A DNA stretch of 14,604 nucleotides, from the NCBI GenBank assembly GCA_964517355.1, contig CAZFCK010000117.1:1-14604 (forward strand). Reading direction: 5' to 3'. The translations under genes were made by a program, and so were the position numbers. This document shows, piece after piece, positions 1 to 6,067 of the stretch. The notes beneath the pieces are model-generated. The model did no database searches. It was not told where the DNA came from and worked only from the letters and a program-made list of their open reading frames with translations. Origin of the DNA: CAZFCK01 sp964517355. GTDB taxonomy: Bacteria; Desulfobacterota; Desulfovibrionia; Desulfovibrionales; Desulfovibrionaceae. The first letter of the stretch is position 1. The number at the start of each line of letters is the position of its first letter.

Positions 1-2
1 AG

Positions 3-44
3 GGGTGGTTCAAAAACTGTGGCTATGGACTATCTCAAACGTGA
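3..44 (+). pseudogene. Possible 3' end of an IS630-like transposase ORF (partial)
   Basis: The window opens in a frame that reads GWFKNCGYGLSQT and then stops at 42-44. A W-F-x-x-C-G-Y string a few residues before the stop resembles the C-terminal tail of some IS630-family (DDE_3) transposases, as I remember that family. Only 13 codons are visible, so this is a weak match, and another frame (1-54) is also open to a stop. No terminal inverted repeat or target duplication can be recognised downstream. It may be the end of a gene that starts outside the window, a remnant, or chance. Confidence 0.25.
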
Positions 45-170
45 CTTGCTCTAATCTTCATCATAGCAAATAGACACCATATTGCTCCTGGCATTGTTCG
101 AAGCTTGGTAATTCCTCCAGCTATGTAGAGAGGGGTACCTTGCGCCGACACCATGAACAGAAAACGGTAT
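45..170. other. Intergenic stretch with no recognisable gene
   Basis: Between the possible ORF end at 44 and the terminator at 171 there is AT-leaning sequence with no ORF of note on either strand, no tRNA-like cloverleaf and no clear promoter. Nothing functional could be assigned. Confidence 0.5.
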
Positions 171-225
171 AAACAGATAAAGGCCCTGTTGATCCATCCA
201 GGATCAACAGGGCCTTTATCTGTTT
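171..225 (-). terminator. Strong intrinsic terminator closing the mla operon
   Basis: Positions 171-195 and 201-225 are perfect reverse complements (25 bp each) around a 5-nt loop (ATCCA). The GC core is GGCCCTGTTGATCC, and the outer part is A/T-rich, so each strand reads A-rich, then GC stem, then TTTATCTGTTT. It begins about 50 nt beyond the mlaA stop, as expected for the end of the mlaE-F-D-C-A transcript. The symmetry means it could also stop transcripts arriving from the left on the plus strand. Confidence 0.85.
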
Positions 226-277
226 CTGGGGAAATGTTTATGGAAAAAATCTCCTCAGAATTATTCCATTCAAGTGG

Positions 278-1192
278 TCATTGATTGACCTGACGGCGCC
301 TATTCTGAAAGTAAGCGTTTCGGAACGCGGTATAAGGATCAATGGCGGCGTCGCGCAAGGCATCGTAAGCGTCGATTCTGTCCGCAGTGGCCGTGAAGGT
401 ACGCGCTCCGGCAGCGGTCCAGTACCACCACCAGGGATTTTCATAGTTCAGATACCAGGGGTCAATGTAGGTGAGGGGGTCACAGAGGATATCCACCCCC
501 TGCCCGATTGAATCGCGAACCGAACTCGGTCCATAGATGGGCCAGACTATGTAAAAACCGTCGCCTACGCCCCAAGCGCCCAAGGTCTGTCCAAAATCTT
601 CGGGCGGGGTTTCCGCTGCGGCTTTCTTGTATTCGGTGATATCCATGACGCCCAAACCGCCGAACAAGGTATTGCCCAAGAAACGGGACATCTCCACGCC
701 TGCGGCCGTAACTTTGCCTTGGAGCAAATTATTAATGAAACGAATGGGAAACTTAAGATTGTAGAAAAAATTCAAGACGCCCTGCCGCACTGGTTGAGGC
801 ACAACGTAATTATATCCCTGCCCCAAGGGGCGCAAAACAAAATGATACAGACCGTCATTGAAATAGAACCAAAAAACGTTCCAGGGCTTAATGGGATCAG
901 CGATGCTCACACCGCCTTCATCACCATAGTCGTCATCGAAATCTCCCCGGTAATAGGCGGTATTTTTGGATAGCCCCTCCTGGACCTGCTTTCTTGATCT
1001 CTCAATAGCCGGGTCAACGGAGACCTCACTCTCAAGGGCGACCTCGTCTCCGGCGCTGAGTCCGAGGTGTTCCTGCCGAAAAAAACGGCTCATGTCCGCA
1101 ACACGGCCAGGGGCGTGGGAGCAGGCGGCAGAACAGGCCAACAGCAGAAAACAGCAGGCAAGTGTCAGTTTATGGCGTACATGAGCATGCAT
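278..1192 (-). CDS. mlaA: MlaA (VacJ) outer-membrane lipoprotein
   Basis: Outer-membrane component of the Mla pathway, which removes misplaced phospholipids from the outer leaflet and passes them to MlaC. The protein starts with a short basic stretch, a hydrophobic segment and a lipobox-like region (LLLACSAAC) with two candidate lipidated cysteines. Family signatures are clear: DPIKPWNVFWFYFNDGLY, NTLFGGLGVMDI, FGQTLGAWGVGDGFYIVWPI and GPSSVRDSIG. At about 304 aa it is longer than E. coli MlaA (about 250), mostly through an extra acidic segment before the domain. Two ATGs lie six bases apart (1198 and 1192). The GGGGGAG ribosome site is 3 nt from the first and 9 nt from the second, so the second is preferred. 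The start lies inside the 3' end of mlaC, which suggests translational coupling. It is the last gene of the operon. Confidence 0.93.
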   Translation of the reverse strand: MHAHVRHKLTLACCFLLLACSAACSHAPGRVADMSRFFRQEHLGLSAGDEVALESEVSVDPAIERSRKQVQEGLSKNTAYYRGDFDDDYGDEGGVSIADPIKPWNVFWFYFNDGLYHFVLRPLGQGYNYVVPQPVRQGVLNFFYNLKFPIRFINNLLQGKVTAAGVEMSRFLGNTLFGGLGVMDITEYKKAAAETPPEDFGQTLGAWGVGDGFYIVWPIYGPSSVRDSIGQGVDILCDPLTYIDPWYLNYENPWWWYWTAAGARTFTATADRIDAYDALRDAAIDPYTAFRNAYFQNRRRQVNQ

Positions 1193-1839
1193 ATGCATTT
1201 ACTCCCCCGCGGCTCATCAGGAAGCTTCCAGAACGAGCTGCCGCTCTTGGTTGCAGTAACTTTTTTTCGCACAGCCTCAATGAGGTCTTCGGGCTTGCCG
1301 TTAACCATGATATCCATAAATTGTGTACGATAGTTTTTGACCAGGCTCACGCCCTCAATAACAACATCATACACCTTCCAACCCTGGTTGGTCTGCGTCA
1401 TGCGGTAGGCTATGGGAATTTGTTTGTTCTCTTGCACGATCAGGGTCTGCACTTCCTCGTTGCCTGAACTGCTCTTGCGCACGTCGCCGTAGATCACGCG
1501 TTCATTGTTATATGACTGAATGCGGTCCAGGTACTTATCCCCGAGAAGTTCAGAGAAAAGCTGGATGAACGTGTCTTGTTGCTCAGGGCTGAACCGTTTC
1601 CAATGCAAGCCGACCGCCCGGGCGGAAAGCTCGTCAAAGGCGAAAATTTTATCGATAATCCGGACCAGCTCCTCCCGCTGTTGCTGATACTCGGGAGTGC
1701 CCTCTTCAGTTTTATTCTTCAATACTTGAAGCAAGTCGCTTATGGTGGATTCCAGAGTCTCTTGCGCCGCAGCGGCAATAAGATGCTGGGGCATGGCAAG
1801 AACCGAAAGAAGCGCCAAGGCACACACTAACTTTTTCAT
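1165..1839 (-). CDS. mlaC: MlaC periplasmic phospholipid-binding protein
   Basis: Soluble periplasmic carrier that shuttles phospholipid between MlaA in the outer membrane and the MlaFED complex in the inner membrane (family knowledge). A Sec signal peptide is evident: MKK, a hydrophobic core, then AAAAQ around residues 22-26. The mature part carries typical MlaC segments: FAFDELSARAVGLHWKRFSP, YDVVIEGVSLVKNYRTQF and a C-terminal ..PEDLIEAVRKK. Length is 224 aa against about 211 in E. coli. The ATG at 1839 has a TTGGAGC ribosome site 8 nt upstream. The last 12 codons overlap the start of mlaA. A 165-nt gap with a short repeat separates it from mlaD. Confidence 0.93.
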   Translation of the reverse strand: MKKLVCALALLSVLAMPQHLIAAAAQETLESTISDLLQVLKNKTEEGTPEYQQQREELVRIIDKIFAFDELSARAVGLHWKRFSPEQQDTFIQLFSELLGDKYLDRIQSYNNERVIYGDVRKSSSGNEEVQTLIVQENKQIPIAYRMTQTNQGWKVYDVVIEGVSLVKNYRTQFMDIMVNGKPEDLIEAVRKKVTATKSGSSFWKLPDEPRGSKCICMLMYAIN

Positions 1840-2004
1840 AAAAATTGCTCCAAGTATGCAAGCGTATTAGTAATACTGATAAAACAAAATGGGTCACATC
1901 TTGTTGCTTGAAGTCGAATAACGGCCGCCATCGCCCAAGAAGGTGATTGGACCCACCGGCGAATGCCGCGACAGTGCCACAATAACTCACACTGCTCTCC
2001 AATA
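1840..2004 (-). other. mlaD-mlaC intergenic spacer with short repeat
   Basis: This spacer is unusually long for the inside of an operon and holds no ORF with a ribosome site. On the minus strand it carries GCGGCATTCGCCG followed by GTGGGTCC (about 1949-1970), nearly identical to a segment in the mlaF-mlaD spacer. It also has an AT-rich stretch just before mlaC. It may be a leader, a processing site or an internal promoter region, but none of these is demonstrated. Confidence 0.4.
1949..1970 (-). repeat. Short intergenic repeat, copy A (CGGC-loop-GCCG hairpin)
   Basis: Minus-strand text CGCGGCATTCGCCGGTGGGTCC. The centre can fold as CGGC/GCCG around a 4-nt loop. It matches the copy at about 2548-2569 at all but a few positions, allowing two single-base indels. 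Both copies lie about 110-130 nt upstream of the next mla gene. Confidence 0.45.
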
Positions 2005-2457
2005 TCAATCCGACACGCCGCCAAACACATATTTACTGATCAAATTTTCCAGGTCAACAGCGGATTCAGTTTCCGAGATGGCGCCGCCGTCAGATATGGG
2101 CTCAGGATCTCCCCCAGGCGTCAATTTTATATATTTATCGCCTATAAGGCCGCTCGTCTTTACCGATGCTATCACATCCTGCTGCAGGACCACATTTTCG
2201 TTGATATTCATATGAACAACGGCAACGCCATATTCCTGATCCAAAGAAATATCCTTCACCGTGCCAACCTGTACGCCGGCAATTTCAACATTGGCGCCGA
2301 CACGCAAACCGGCCACGGAAGAAAAGCGCGCTGAAACCGCATAGGTATCGCTACCGAAAAAATCGAGTTTACCCAATTTGAGAGTGAGATACGCCACGCA
2401 TAGGATACAAATGAAAACAAAAATACCTACCCACGTTTCTCTGACATACTTTTGCAT
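2005..2457 (-). CDS. mlaD: MlaD, MCE-domain inner-membrane phospholipid transporter subunit
   Basis: Substrate-binding MCE protein of the MlaFED ABC transporter; in the family it forms a hexameric ring on the periplasmic face of the inner membrane. One N-terminal membrane segment is visible (about residues 9-26). The MCE domain follows at about 39-117, with the signature FSSVAGLRVGANVEIAGVQV and the segment TSGLIGDKYIKLTPGG. At 150 aa it is somewhat shorter than the E. coli protein (about 183), with a short C-terminal tail. The ATG at 2457 is preceded by AAAGG with 7-nt spacing. It lies between mlaF (211 nt upstream) and mlaC (165 nt downstream), both unusually wide gaps for this operon. Confidence 0.94.
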   Translation of the reverse strand: MQKYVRETWVGIFVFICILCVAYLTLKLGKLDFFGSDTYAVSARFSSVAGLRVGANVEIAGVQVGTVKDISLDQEYGVAVVHMNINENVVLQQDVIASVKTSGLIGDKYIKLTPGGDPEPISDGGAISETESAVDLENLISKYVFGGVSD

Positions 2458-2668
2458 ACCTCAGCCTTTCAATACTGAGAGCAACACAATGCGCAGCATT
2501 CTGTTACCCGGGATTTGCGGACGGCCCCGTTCGCGCAAAACGCGGCAGGGACCACGCGGCGAATGCCGCACGGGCAATATAATTGAAAACCCACTTCCCG
2601 TCCTGATCAATAGGAACCTGTATACTCACCTCGGAATGAAAAGGTGACACATTCTGCCTGCCGCAACG
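2458..2668 (-). other. mlaF-mlaD intergenic spacer
   Basis: A 211-nt spacer without a supported ORF. It contains the second copy of the short hairpin repeat (about 2548-2569). No clear -35/-10 pair was recognised. The spacer could be a mRNA leader for mlaD or a decayed region. Confidence 0.4.
2548..2569 (-). repeat. Short intergenic repeat, copy B (GCGGC-loop-GCCGC hairpin)
   Basis: Minus-strand text GCGGCATTCGCCGC followed by GTGGTCCC. A 5-bp stem closes a 4-nt loop at 2556-2569. It corresponds to copy A at 1949-1970, with single-base indels after the hairpin. Confidence 0.45.
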
Positions 2669-3496
2669 CTACCATGAACACTCTTCGGAAGGAACAAGAG
2701 AGTTGGTATGCTCTCCAGGCACGTTCGAAAAAGGCGACTCATTCGGCTTCCTGTCCAAAAACTGCCGCAGGTAGGCGTCTTCGGTGTTGCGCAACGTTTC
2801 AAGGCGTCCGTTAAAAGCCACAGTGCCGTCATGCAGTACCAACACATGGTCGGCAATGGCGAAGAGGCTTTGCAGATCATGACTCACCACGACAACAGTG
2901 ACCCCGAAATGCTTGTTCATGTTTTTCAGCAACTCATCCATCAGGGCCGCATTGATGGGATCAAGCCCGGAAGTGGGTTCGTCGCATAAAAGAATGGGCG
3001 GATCCATCACCAAGGCTCTCGCAAGACCTGCACGTTTGCGCATACCGCCCGAAAGCTGCGCGGGATAAAACGCGCCGAATTTCTCCAGCCCCACAAGCCG
3101 CAACTTAAGCCGCACGACTTCGGCGATTGTTTCGGGATGCAGCTTGGTGTGCTCTTTGAGTGGCAATGCCACATTCTCAGCCAAAGTCAAAGAGCCCAGC
3201 AAGGCGCCGTCCTGAAACAGTACTCCCATCCGCCGGCGGATACAGCGGAAATCTTTCAGCGGAAGCTTGAAAATATCTTTGCCTCCAAGCAGAACACGTC
3301 CGGAAATGGGGCGTGAAAGCCCAAGAATATGCCGCAGCAGAGTGGACTTGCCGCTCCCGGACCCTCCCAGGATAACGGTGATGCCGCCTGCTGGAAGGGT
3401 TGCGTCAAGATCCTGGAGCACCACAAGCCCGGGATACCCGATTGTCAGGTTCTCCAGTTTGATATCCCAGGCCTTTTCCCTTGAGGATCTTTGCAC
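2669..3496 (-). CDS. mlaF: MlaF, ABC-transporter ATPase for phospholipid transport
   Basis: Cytoplasmic ATPase that drives the MlaFED complex. In the 275-aa form proposed here, Walker A is GGSGSGKST (44-52), the Q-loop is in LFQDGALLGSLT, the ABC signature is LSGGMRKRAGLARAL (from 148), Walker B is ILLCDEPTSGLDP (D172, E173) and the switch histidine is in VVVSHD (H206). This matches MlaF/Ttg2A-type ATPases. The frame is open to an ATG at 3565, but that would overlap mlaE by 52 nt and has no good ribosome site. The GTG at 3494-3496 has GGAG at 3504-3507 with 7-nt spacing and leaves a 17-nt gap after mlaE, so it is preferred. Confidence 0.93.
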   Translation of the reverse strand: MQRSSREKAWDIKLENLTIGYPGLVVLQDLDATLPAGGITVILGGSGSGKSTLLRHILGLSRPISGRVLLGGKDIFKLPLKDFRCIRRRMGVLFQDGALLGSLTLAENVALPLKEHTKLHPETIAEVVRLKLRLVGLEKFGAFYPAQLSGGMRKRAGLARALVMDPPILLCDEPTSGLDPINAALMDELLKNMNKHFGVTVVVVSHDLQSLFAIADHVLVLHDGTVAFNGRLETLRNTEDAYLRQFLDRKPNESPFSNVPGEHTNSLVPSEECSW

Positions 3497-3503
3497 GTAG
3501 TCG

Positions 3504-3507
3504 CTCC
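3504..3507 (-). promoter_or_regulatory. Ribosome binding site deciding the mlaF GTG start
   Basis: GGAG on the minus strand, 7 nt upstream of the GTG at 3494-3496 and inside the short gap after the mlaE stop. It supports the shorter MlaF over the ATG at 3565. Confidence 0.7.
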
Positions 3508-3513
3508 ACAGCT

Positions 3514-4332
3514 TTACATCTGTAGCGTTGTCATCACGTAATCCGTTACCAATACCAAAACACAAGAAATTACGACTGCCGAAGTCGTGGAATTGCTCAC
3601 TCCCTCCGGACCAACGCTATCCGTGCGCATATGGGTAAAAAAGCCCTGAAAACAGCACACGATGGAGACGACCAGGGCAAAGGCGATGGACTTGTAGAAA
3701 CCGCCGAGGATATCCGTCAATTCCACGCTTGTATCAATGCGATTGAAATAAATTCCGGCGTTCATGTCCAACAACACAACACCTGAAAAATACCCGCCGA
3801 AAATTCCGATGACATCGAATAGGGCAGTGAGCAGTGGAAAACTGATGATGGAGGCGATGAGACGCGGCGTCACCAGATAGCCCATGGGGCGCATATCCAT
3901 GACTTCAAGGGCGTCTATCTGATCCGAAATGCGCATAATCCCGATCTCGGCAGTCATGGCCGAACCGGCGCGTCCCGTGATCATAATGGCAGTGAGGACG
4001 GGCCCCAGCTCACGGATCAAAGACAAGGCCACAGCAGCACCCAGCAAACCTTCGGAGCCGAACTTGACGAGGGTGTAATACCCTTGCACGCCAAGCACCA
4101 TGCCCGTGAAAACGCCTATCAGGGCAATAACGAACATGGATTTGACGCCAATAAAATATACTTGGTGCAAGACTTTTGAAAGCAACGTCCGGGAGGCGAA
4201 AAGGGGGGACAAGGTCTTCAGGCTGAAGATGGCGATGGCGCCCATCTCACTGATAAGAGAGAGAGTCAGGCTACCCAAATGTTGAAAGGGGCGCAGAAAG
4301 AATGGAAGACGTTCCCGAGAGTCTGTCTGCAT
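3514..4332 (-). CDS. mlaE: MlaE, permease of the phospholipid ABC transporter
   Basis: Inner-membrane permease (MlaE/Ttg2B family) that pairs with MlaF and MlaD. Conserved family segments are easy to see: GMVLGVQGYYTLVKFG, ALSLIRELGPVLTAIMITGR, AGSAMTAEIGIMRISDQIDA and LEVMDMRPMGYLVTPRLIA, with several hydrophobic membrane spans after them. Length is 272 aa from the ATG at 4332, close to the family norm (about 260). A TTG at 4350 would add six residues but lacks a ribosome site, whereas the ATG has AAGGA at 5-nt spacing (4338-4342). It is the first gene of the mla operon. A 17-bp palindrome abuts the ribosome site. Confidence 0.94.
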   Translation of the reverse strand: MQTDSRERLPFFLRPFQHLGSLTLSLISEMGAIAIFSLKTLSPLFASRTLLSKVLHQVYFIGVKSMFVIALIGVFTGMVLGVQGYYTLVKFGSEGLLGAAVALSLIRELGPVLTAIMITGRAGSAMTAEIGIMRISDQIDALEVMDMRPMGYLVTPRLIASIISFPLLTALFDVIGIFGGYFSGVVLLDMNAGIYFNRIDTSVELTDILGGFYKSIAFALVVSIVCCFQGFFTHMRTDSVGPEGVSNSTTSAVVISCVLVLVTDYVMTTLQM

Positions 4333-4341
4333 TGATATCCT

Positions 4342-4358
4342 TATGGTCAATGACCATA
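4342..4358. promoter_or_regulatory. Perfect palindrome upstream of mlaE, candidate operator or mRNA hairpin
   Basis: TATGGTCAATGACCATA has two 8-bp arms around one base. It ends at the first base of the mlaE ribosome site. A third copy of the half-site TGACCATA lies at 4429-4436, also between pdaD and mlaE. The symmetry suits a dimeric repressor, or a 5' hairpin that could affect translation. The regulator is unknown. Confidence 0.45.
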
Positions 4359-4428
4359 TAGTTCAGTGCGGTGTGTTACAATAGTTATTGAACAAACAAC
4401 TCACATTTCGATGACAACTCCACGTAGT

Positions 4429-4436
4429 TGACCATA
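4429..4436. promoter_or_regulatory. Extra TGACCATA half-site in the pdaD-mlaE spacer
   Basis: An 8-bp copy of one arm of the palindrome at 4342-4358, about 80 bp away. It may be an auxiliary half-site, but an 8-mer could also recur by chance. Confidence 0.3.
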
Positions 4437-4446
4437 GATAACGATA

Positions 4447-4476
4447 CGCAGCCCCGTGCATCATGCAGGGGCTGCG
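4447..4476 (-). terminator. Hairpin terminator after pdaD
   Basis: CGCAGCCCC (4447-4455) pairs perfectly with GGGGCTGCG (4468-4476), and an inner TGCA/TGCA pair extends the stem past a bulged G. On the minus strand it follows the pdaD stop by 16 nt and is followed by TATCGTTATCTAT, a modest T-rich run. It separates the fabD-argS-SPOR-pdaD group from the mla operon. Confidence 0.7.
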
Positions 4477-4492
4477 CATGCATCCTCATTGA

Positions 4493-5044
4493 CTAAGGCA
4501 AAAACACAACAGCGGAAATGGTGGTTGTCCACACTCCTGCCTGGCCAGTGGTGACGCAGGGCTTGGAAGCGGAATTCACTATCTTGCCGCTCATCTGGTA
4601 TATCTGGCGCCGTTCATCGTAAGCCGTGTCCGGATCAAACTCAATGCCCAGAGTCGTCGCCAACATTGTGGAAGCCAGATCTTCGGCGAAATCGCCGATT
4701 TCCAATTCGTCGGCGCCAAAAGCCGTGTGCTCGGAGATATAACCGTAATGCTCGTAATTAGCGGGGAAAGCCATACCTACCGCAGACCCCACGAGCCGGC
4801 CTTTTTCGTTGGTTGCGTTGCGCGCCATCACGCAAAACGTAATTTGGCCGGGTCGCAGCTCTTTTGTGCCGTCCTCAAGTGAAAGCAATTTACAGTTTGG
4901 AGGATATATACTTGATACATATACCAAATTGAGTTTTTCAATTTTAGCGTCACGCAGCGCCAACTCGAAAGACTGCAATTTGTTCTTGTGGCGGCCAATA
5001 CCGCTGGTAAAAAAGGCCCTTGTGGGAACGAAAGACTGATGCAT
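4493..5044 (-). CDS. pdaD: Pyruvoyl-dependent arginine decarboxylase
   Basis: Predicted to convert arginine to agmatine, the first step of one polyamine route. The 183-aa length and the order of segments fit the PvlArgDC family (archaeal and chlamydial relatives): an early GIGRHKNKL, then LVYVSSIYPPNCK, AVGMAFPANYEHYGYISEHT and a central GIEFD. Family knowledge places self-cleavage between the two serines of VSSI (S44 and S45 here), giving beta and alpha chains with a pyruvoyl group at the new N-terminus in place of PLP. The ATG at 5044 has GAGG about 10 nt upstream. It lies 92 nt after the SPOR gene, with a weak hairpin between, and a terminator follows it. No agmatinase or agmatine deiminase gene is in the window. 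Confidence 0.9.
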   Translation of the reverse strand: MHQSFVPTRAFFTSGIGRHKNKLQSFELALRDAKIEKLNLVYVSSIYPPNCKLLSLEDGTKELRPGQITFCVMARNATNEKGRLVGSAVGMAFPANYEHYGYISEHTAFGADELEIGDFAEDLASTMLATTLGIEFDPDTAYDERRQIYQMSGKIVNSASKPCVTTGQAGVWTTTISAVVFLP

Positions 5045-5075
5045 AGCAGCGTTACCTCGACAATGAAACGCGTTG

Positions 5076-5095
5076 GCGGCTCAATACGGAGCCGC
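5076..5095 (-). terminator. Weak hairpin between the SPOR gene and pdaD
   Basis: GCGGCTC (5076-5082) and GAGCCGC (5089-5095) form a 7-bp stem with a 6-nt loop. On the minus strand it is not followed by a convincing T-run, so it may be only a partial terminator or a processing or stabilising hairpin. Confidence 0.35.
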
Positions 5096-5136
5096 TCGTC
5101 GGCAGTGCTTTCTCAAAAAAGCAAAGCAAAGAAACA

Positions 5137-5970
5137 TTACGATACCGGTTTCTTGGATTTCAGCAGTGGCTTATCCACCCCCAAGGACTTCAGTACAGCT
5201 TTCATTTTTCTGGTGTCCATGGGTCTGCCCTGAAAAAGCACCTCAACACGATGCCAATAGCTGTTCTCACCACGTATGACCTTCACTTCTGATTGTAACC
5301 CCAGTGCGCGCACCTTATCTCGAAAACGCAAAGCGGCTTCGGGATCCTTCAAGGAGGCTATCTGGTAAACATAGTCATATCGCGTCTGGTCATTATCCTC
5401 TTCTGACTCTGGAAGCCGCTCAGACGTAGTGTCTGCCGGCGGGCTATCCTTGATCTGCGCCTTCGCCGGTTCCGAAGCAGACGCGGGAGACCGATGCCCC
5501 TTATCATTATCAGAGCCGCCAGCGGCAGCATCCTCGGGTTGGGGCGCCGCTTCAAGCACAGAAACAGGAGGTGCGCTTTGCTGTGCAGCGGCGGCCACCT
5601 CTTGAAAGTTGTTTTTCTTTTTTTCGGACTCGGCCAAGGGTGCGCTTTTGGTGACGGACGGCGCGGATGTTGCGGCTGGAACTTCCTGAACAGGATCTTC
5701 ACGCAATTTATCCAGAAACGTCAACTCTTCTGGCCTAATAACGTCGTTTGCTTCCTTCTTCCTCTCGGGTTCGGGCATAATTTTCGCCAATTCAGGCACC
5801 GCCTCTTCAGGCTGATATCCCCGTCCCACCAGCACTCCGAAAATGAATACCCAGACAAGTCCCAAAAGGAGTATAGTGCCTAAGCCAAACAATCCTGTCA
5901 AGCTCAATTCCAGGCGATAGCGGCTCGGTTTGCCGTTTTTGTAGTCGTCTTTTTCAATTTCAAACTTCAT
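5137..5970 (-). CDS. Membrane-anchored SPOR-domain protein
   Basis: A 277-aa protein with a short charged cytoplasmic N-terminus, one membrane span (about residues 24-48, GTILLLGLVWVFIFGVLVG), a long low-complexity linker rich in Pro, Ala, Ser, Glu and Lys, and a C-terminal SPOR domain (about 198-268, starting YDYVYQIASLKDPEAA). SPOR domains bind denuded septal peptidoglycan, so a role at the division site (FtsN/DedD-like) is plausible but not specific. The frame extends to a GTG at 6009. The ATG at 5970 is preferred because AGAGG lies 8 nt upstream (5979-5983) and the extra 13 residues look unlike protein. It follows argS by about 97 nt and is probably co-transcribed with it. Confidence 0.85.
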   Translation of the reverse strand: MKFEIEKDDYKNGKPSRYRLELSLTGLFGLGTILLLGLVWVFIFGVLVGRGYQPEEAVPELAKIMPEPERKKEANDVIRPEELTFLDKLREDPVQEVPAATSAPSVTKSAPLAESEKKKNNFQEVAAAAQQSAPPVSVLEAAPQPEDAAAGGSDNDKGHRSPASASEPAKAQIKDSPPADTTSERLPESEEDNDQTRYDYVYQIASLKDPEAALRFRDKVRALGLQSEVKVIRGENSYWHRVEVLFQGRPMDTRKMKAVLKSLGVDKPLLKSKKPVS

Positions 5971-6067
5971 CACCAGCACCTCTTCTTCCCCACCGGGCGT
6001 GTGAGCCACGGTGCAGCCGAGCCAACCGCACTTGCCTTACACAGTATGACCAGTCCAGGGTACACTA

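Noticed and set aside
3497..3565. Longer MlaF from the ATG at 3565
   Set aside because: It would overlap mlaE by 52 nt and lacks a ribosome site, while the GTG at 3496 has GGAG at 7 nt.
4333..4350. TTG start adding six residues to MlaE
   Set aside because: No ribosome site precedes it, and it lies within the palindrome; the ATG at 4332 has AAGGA at suitable spacing.
5971..6009. GTG start adding 13 residues to the SPOR protein
   Set aside because: The internal ATG at 5970 has a good AGAGG site, and the added residues include the ribosome-site-encoded GEEEV stretch.
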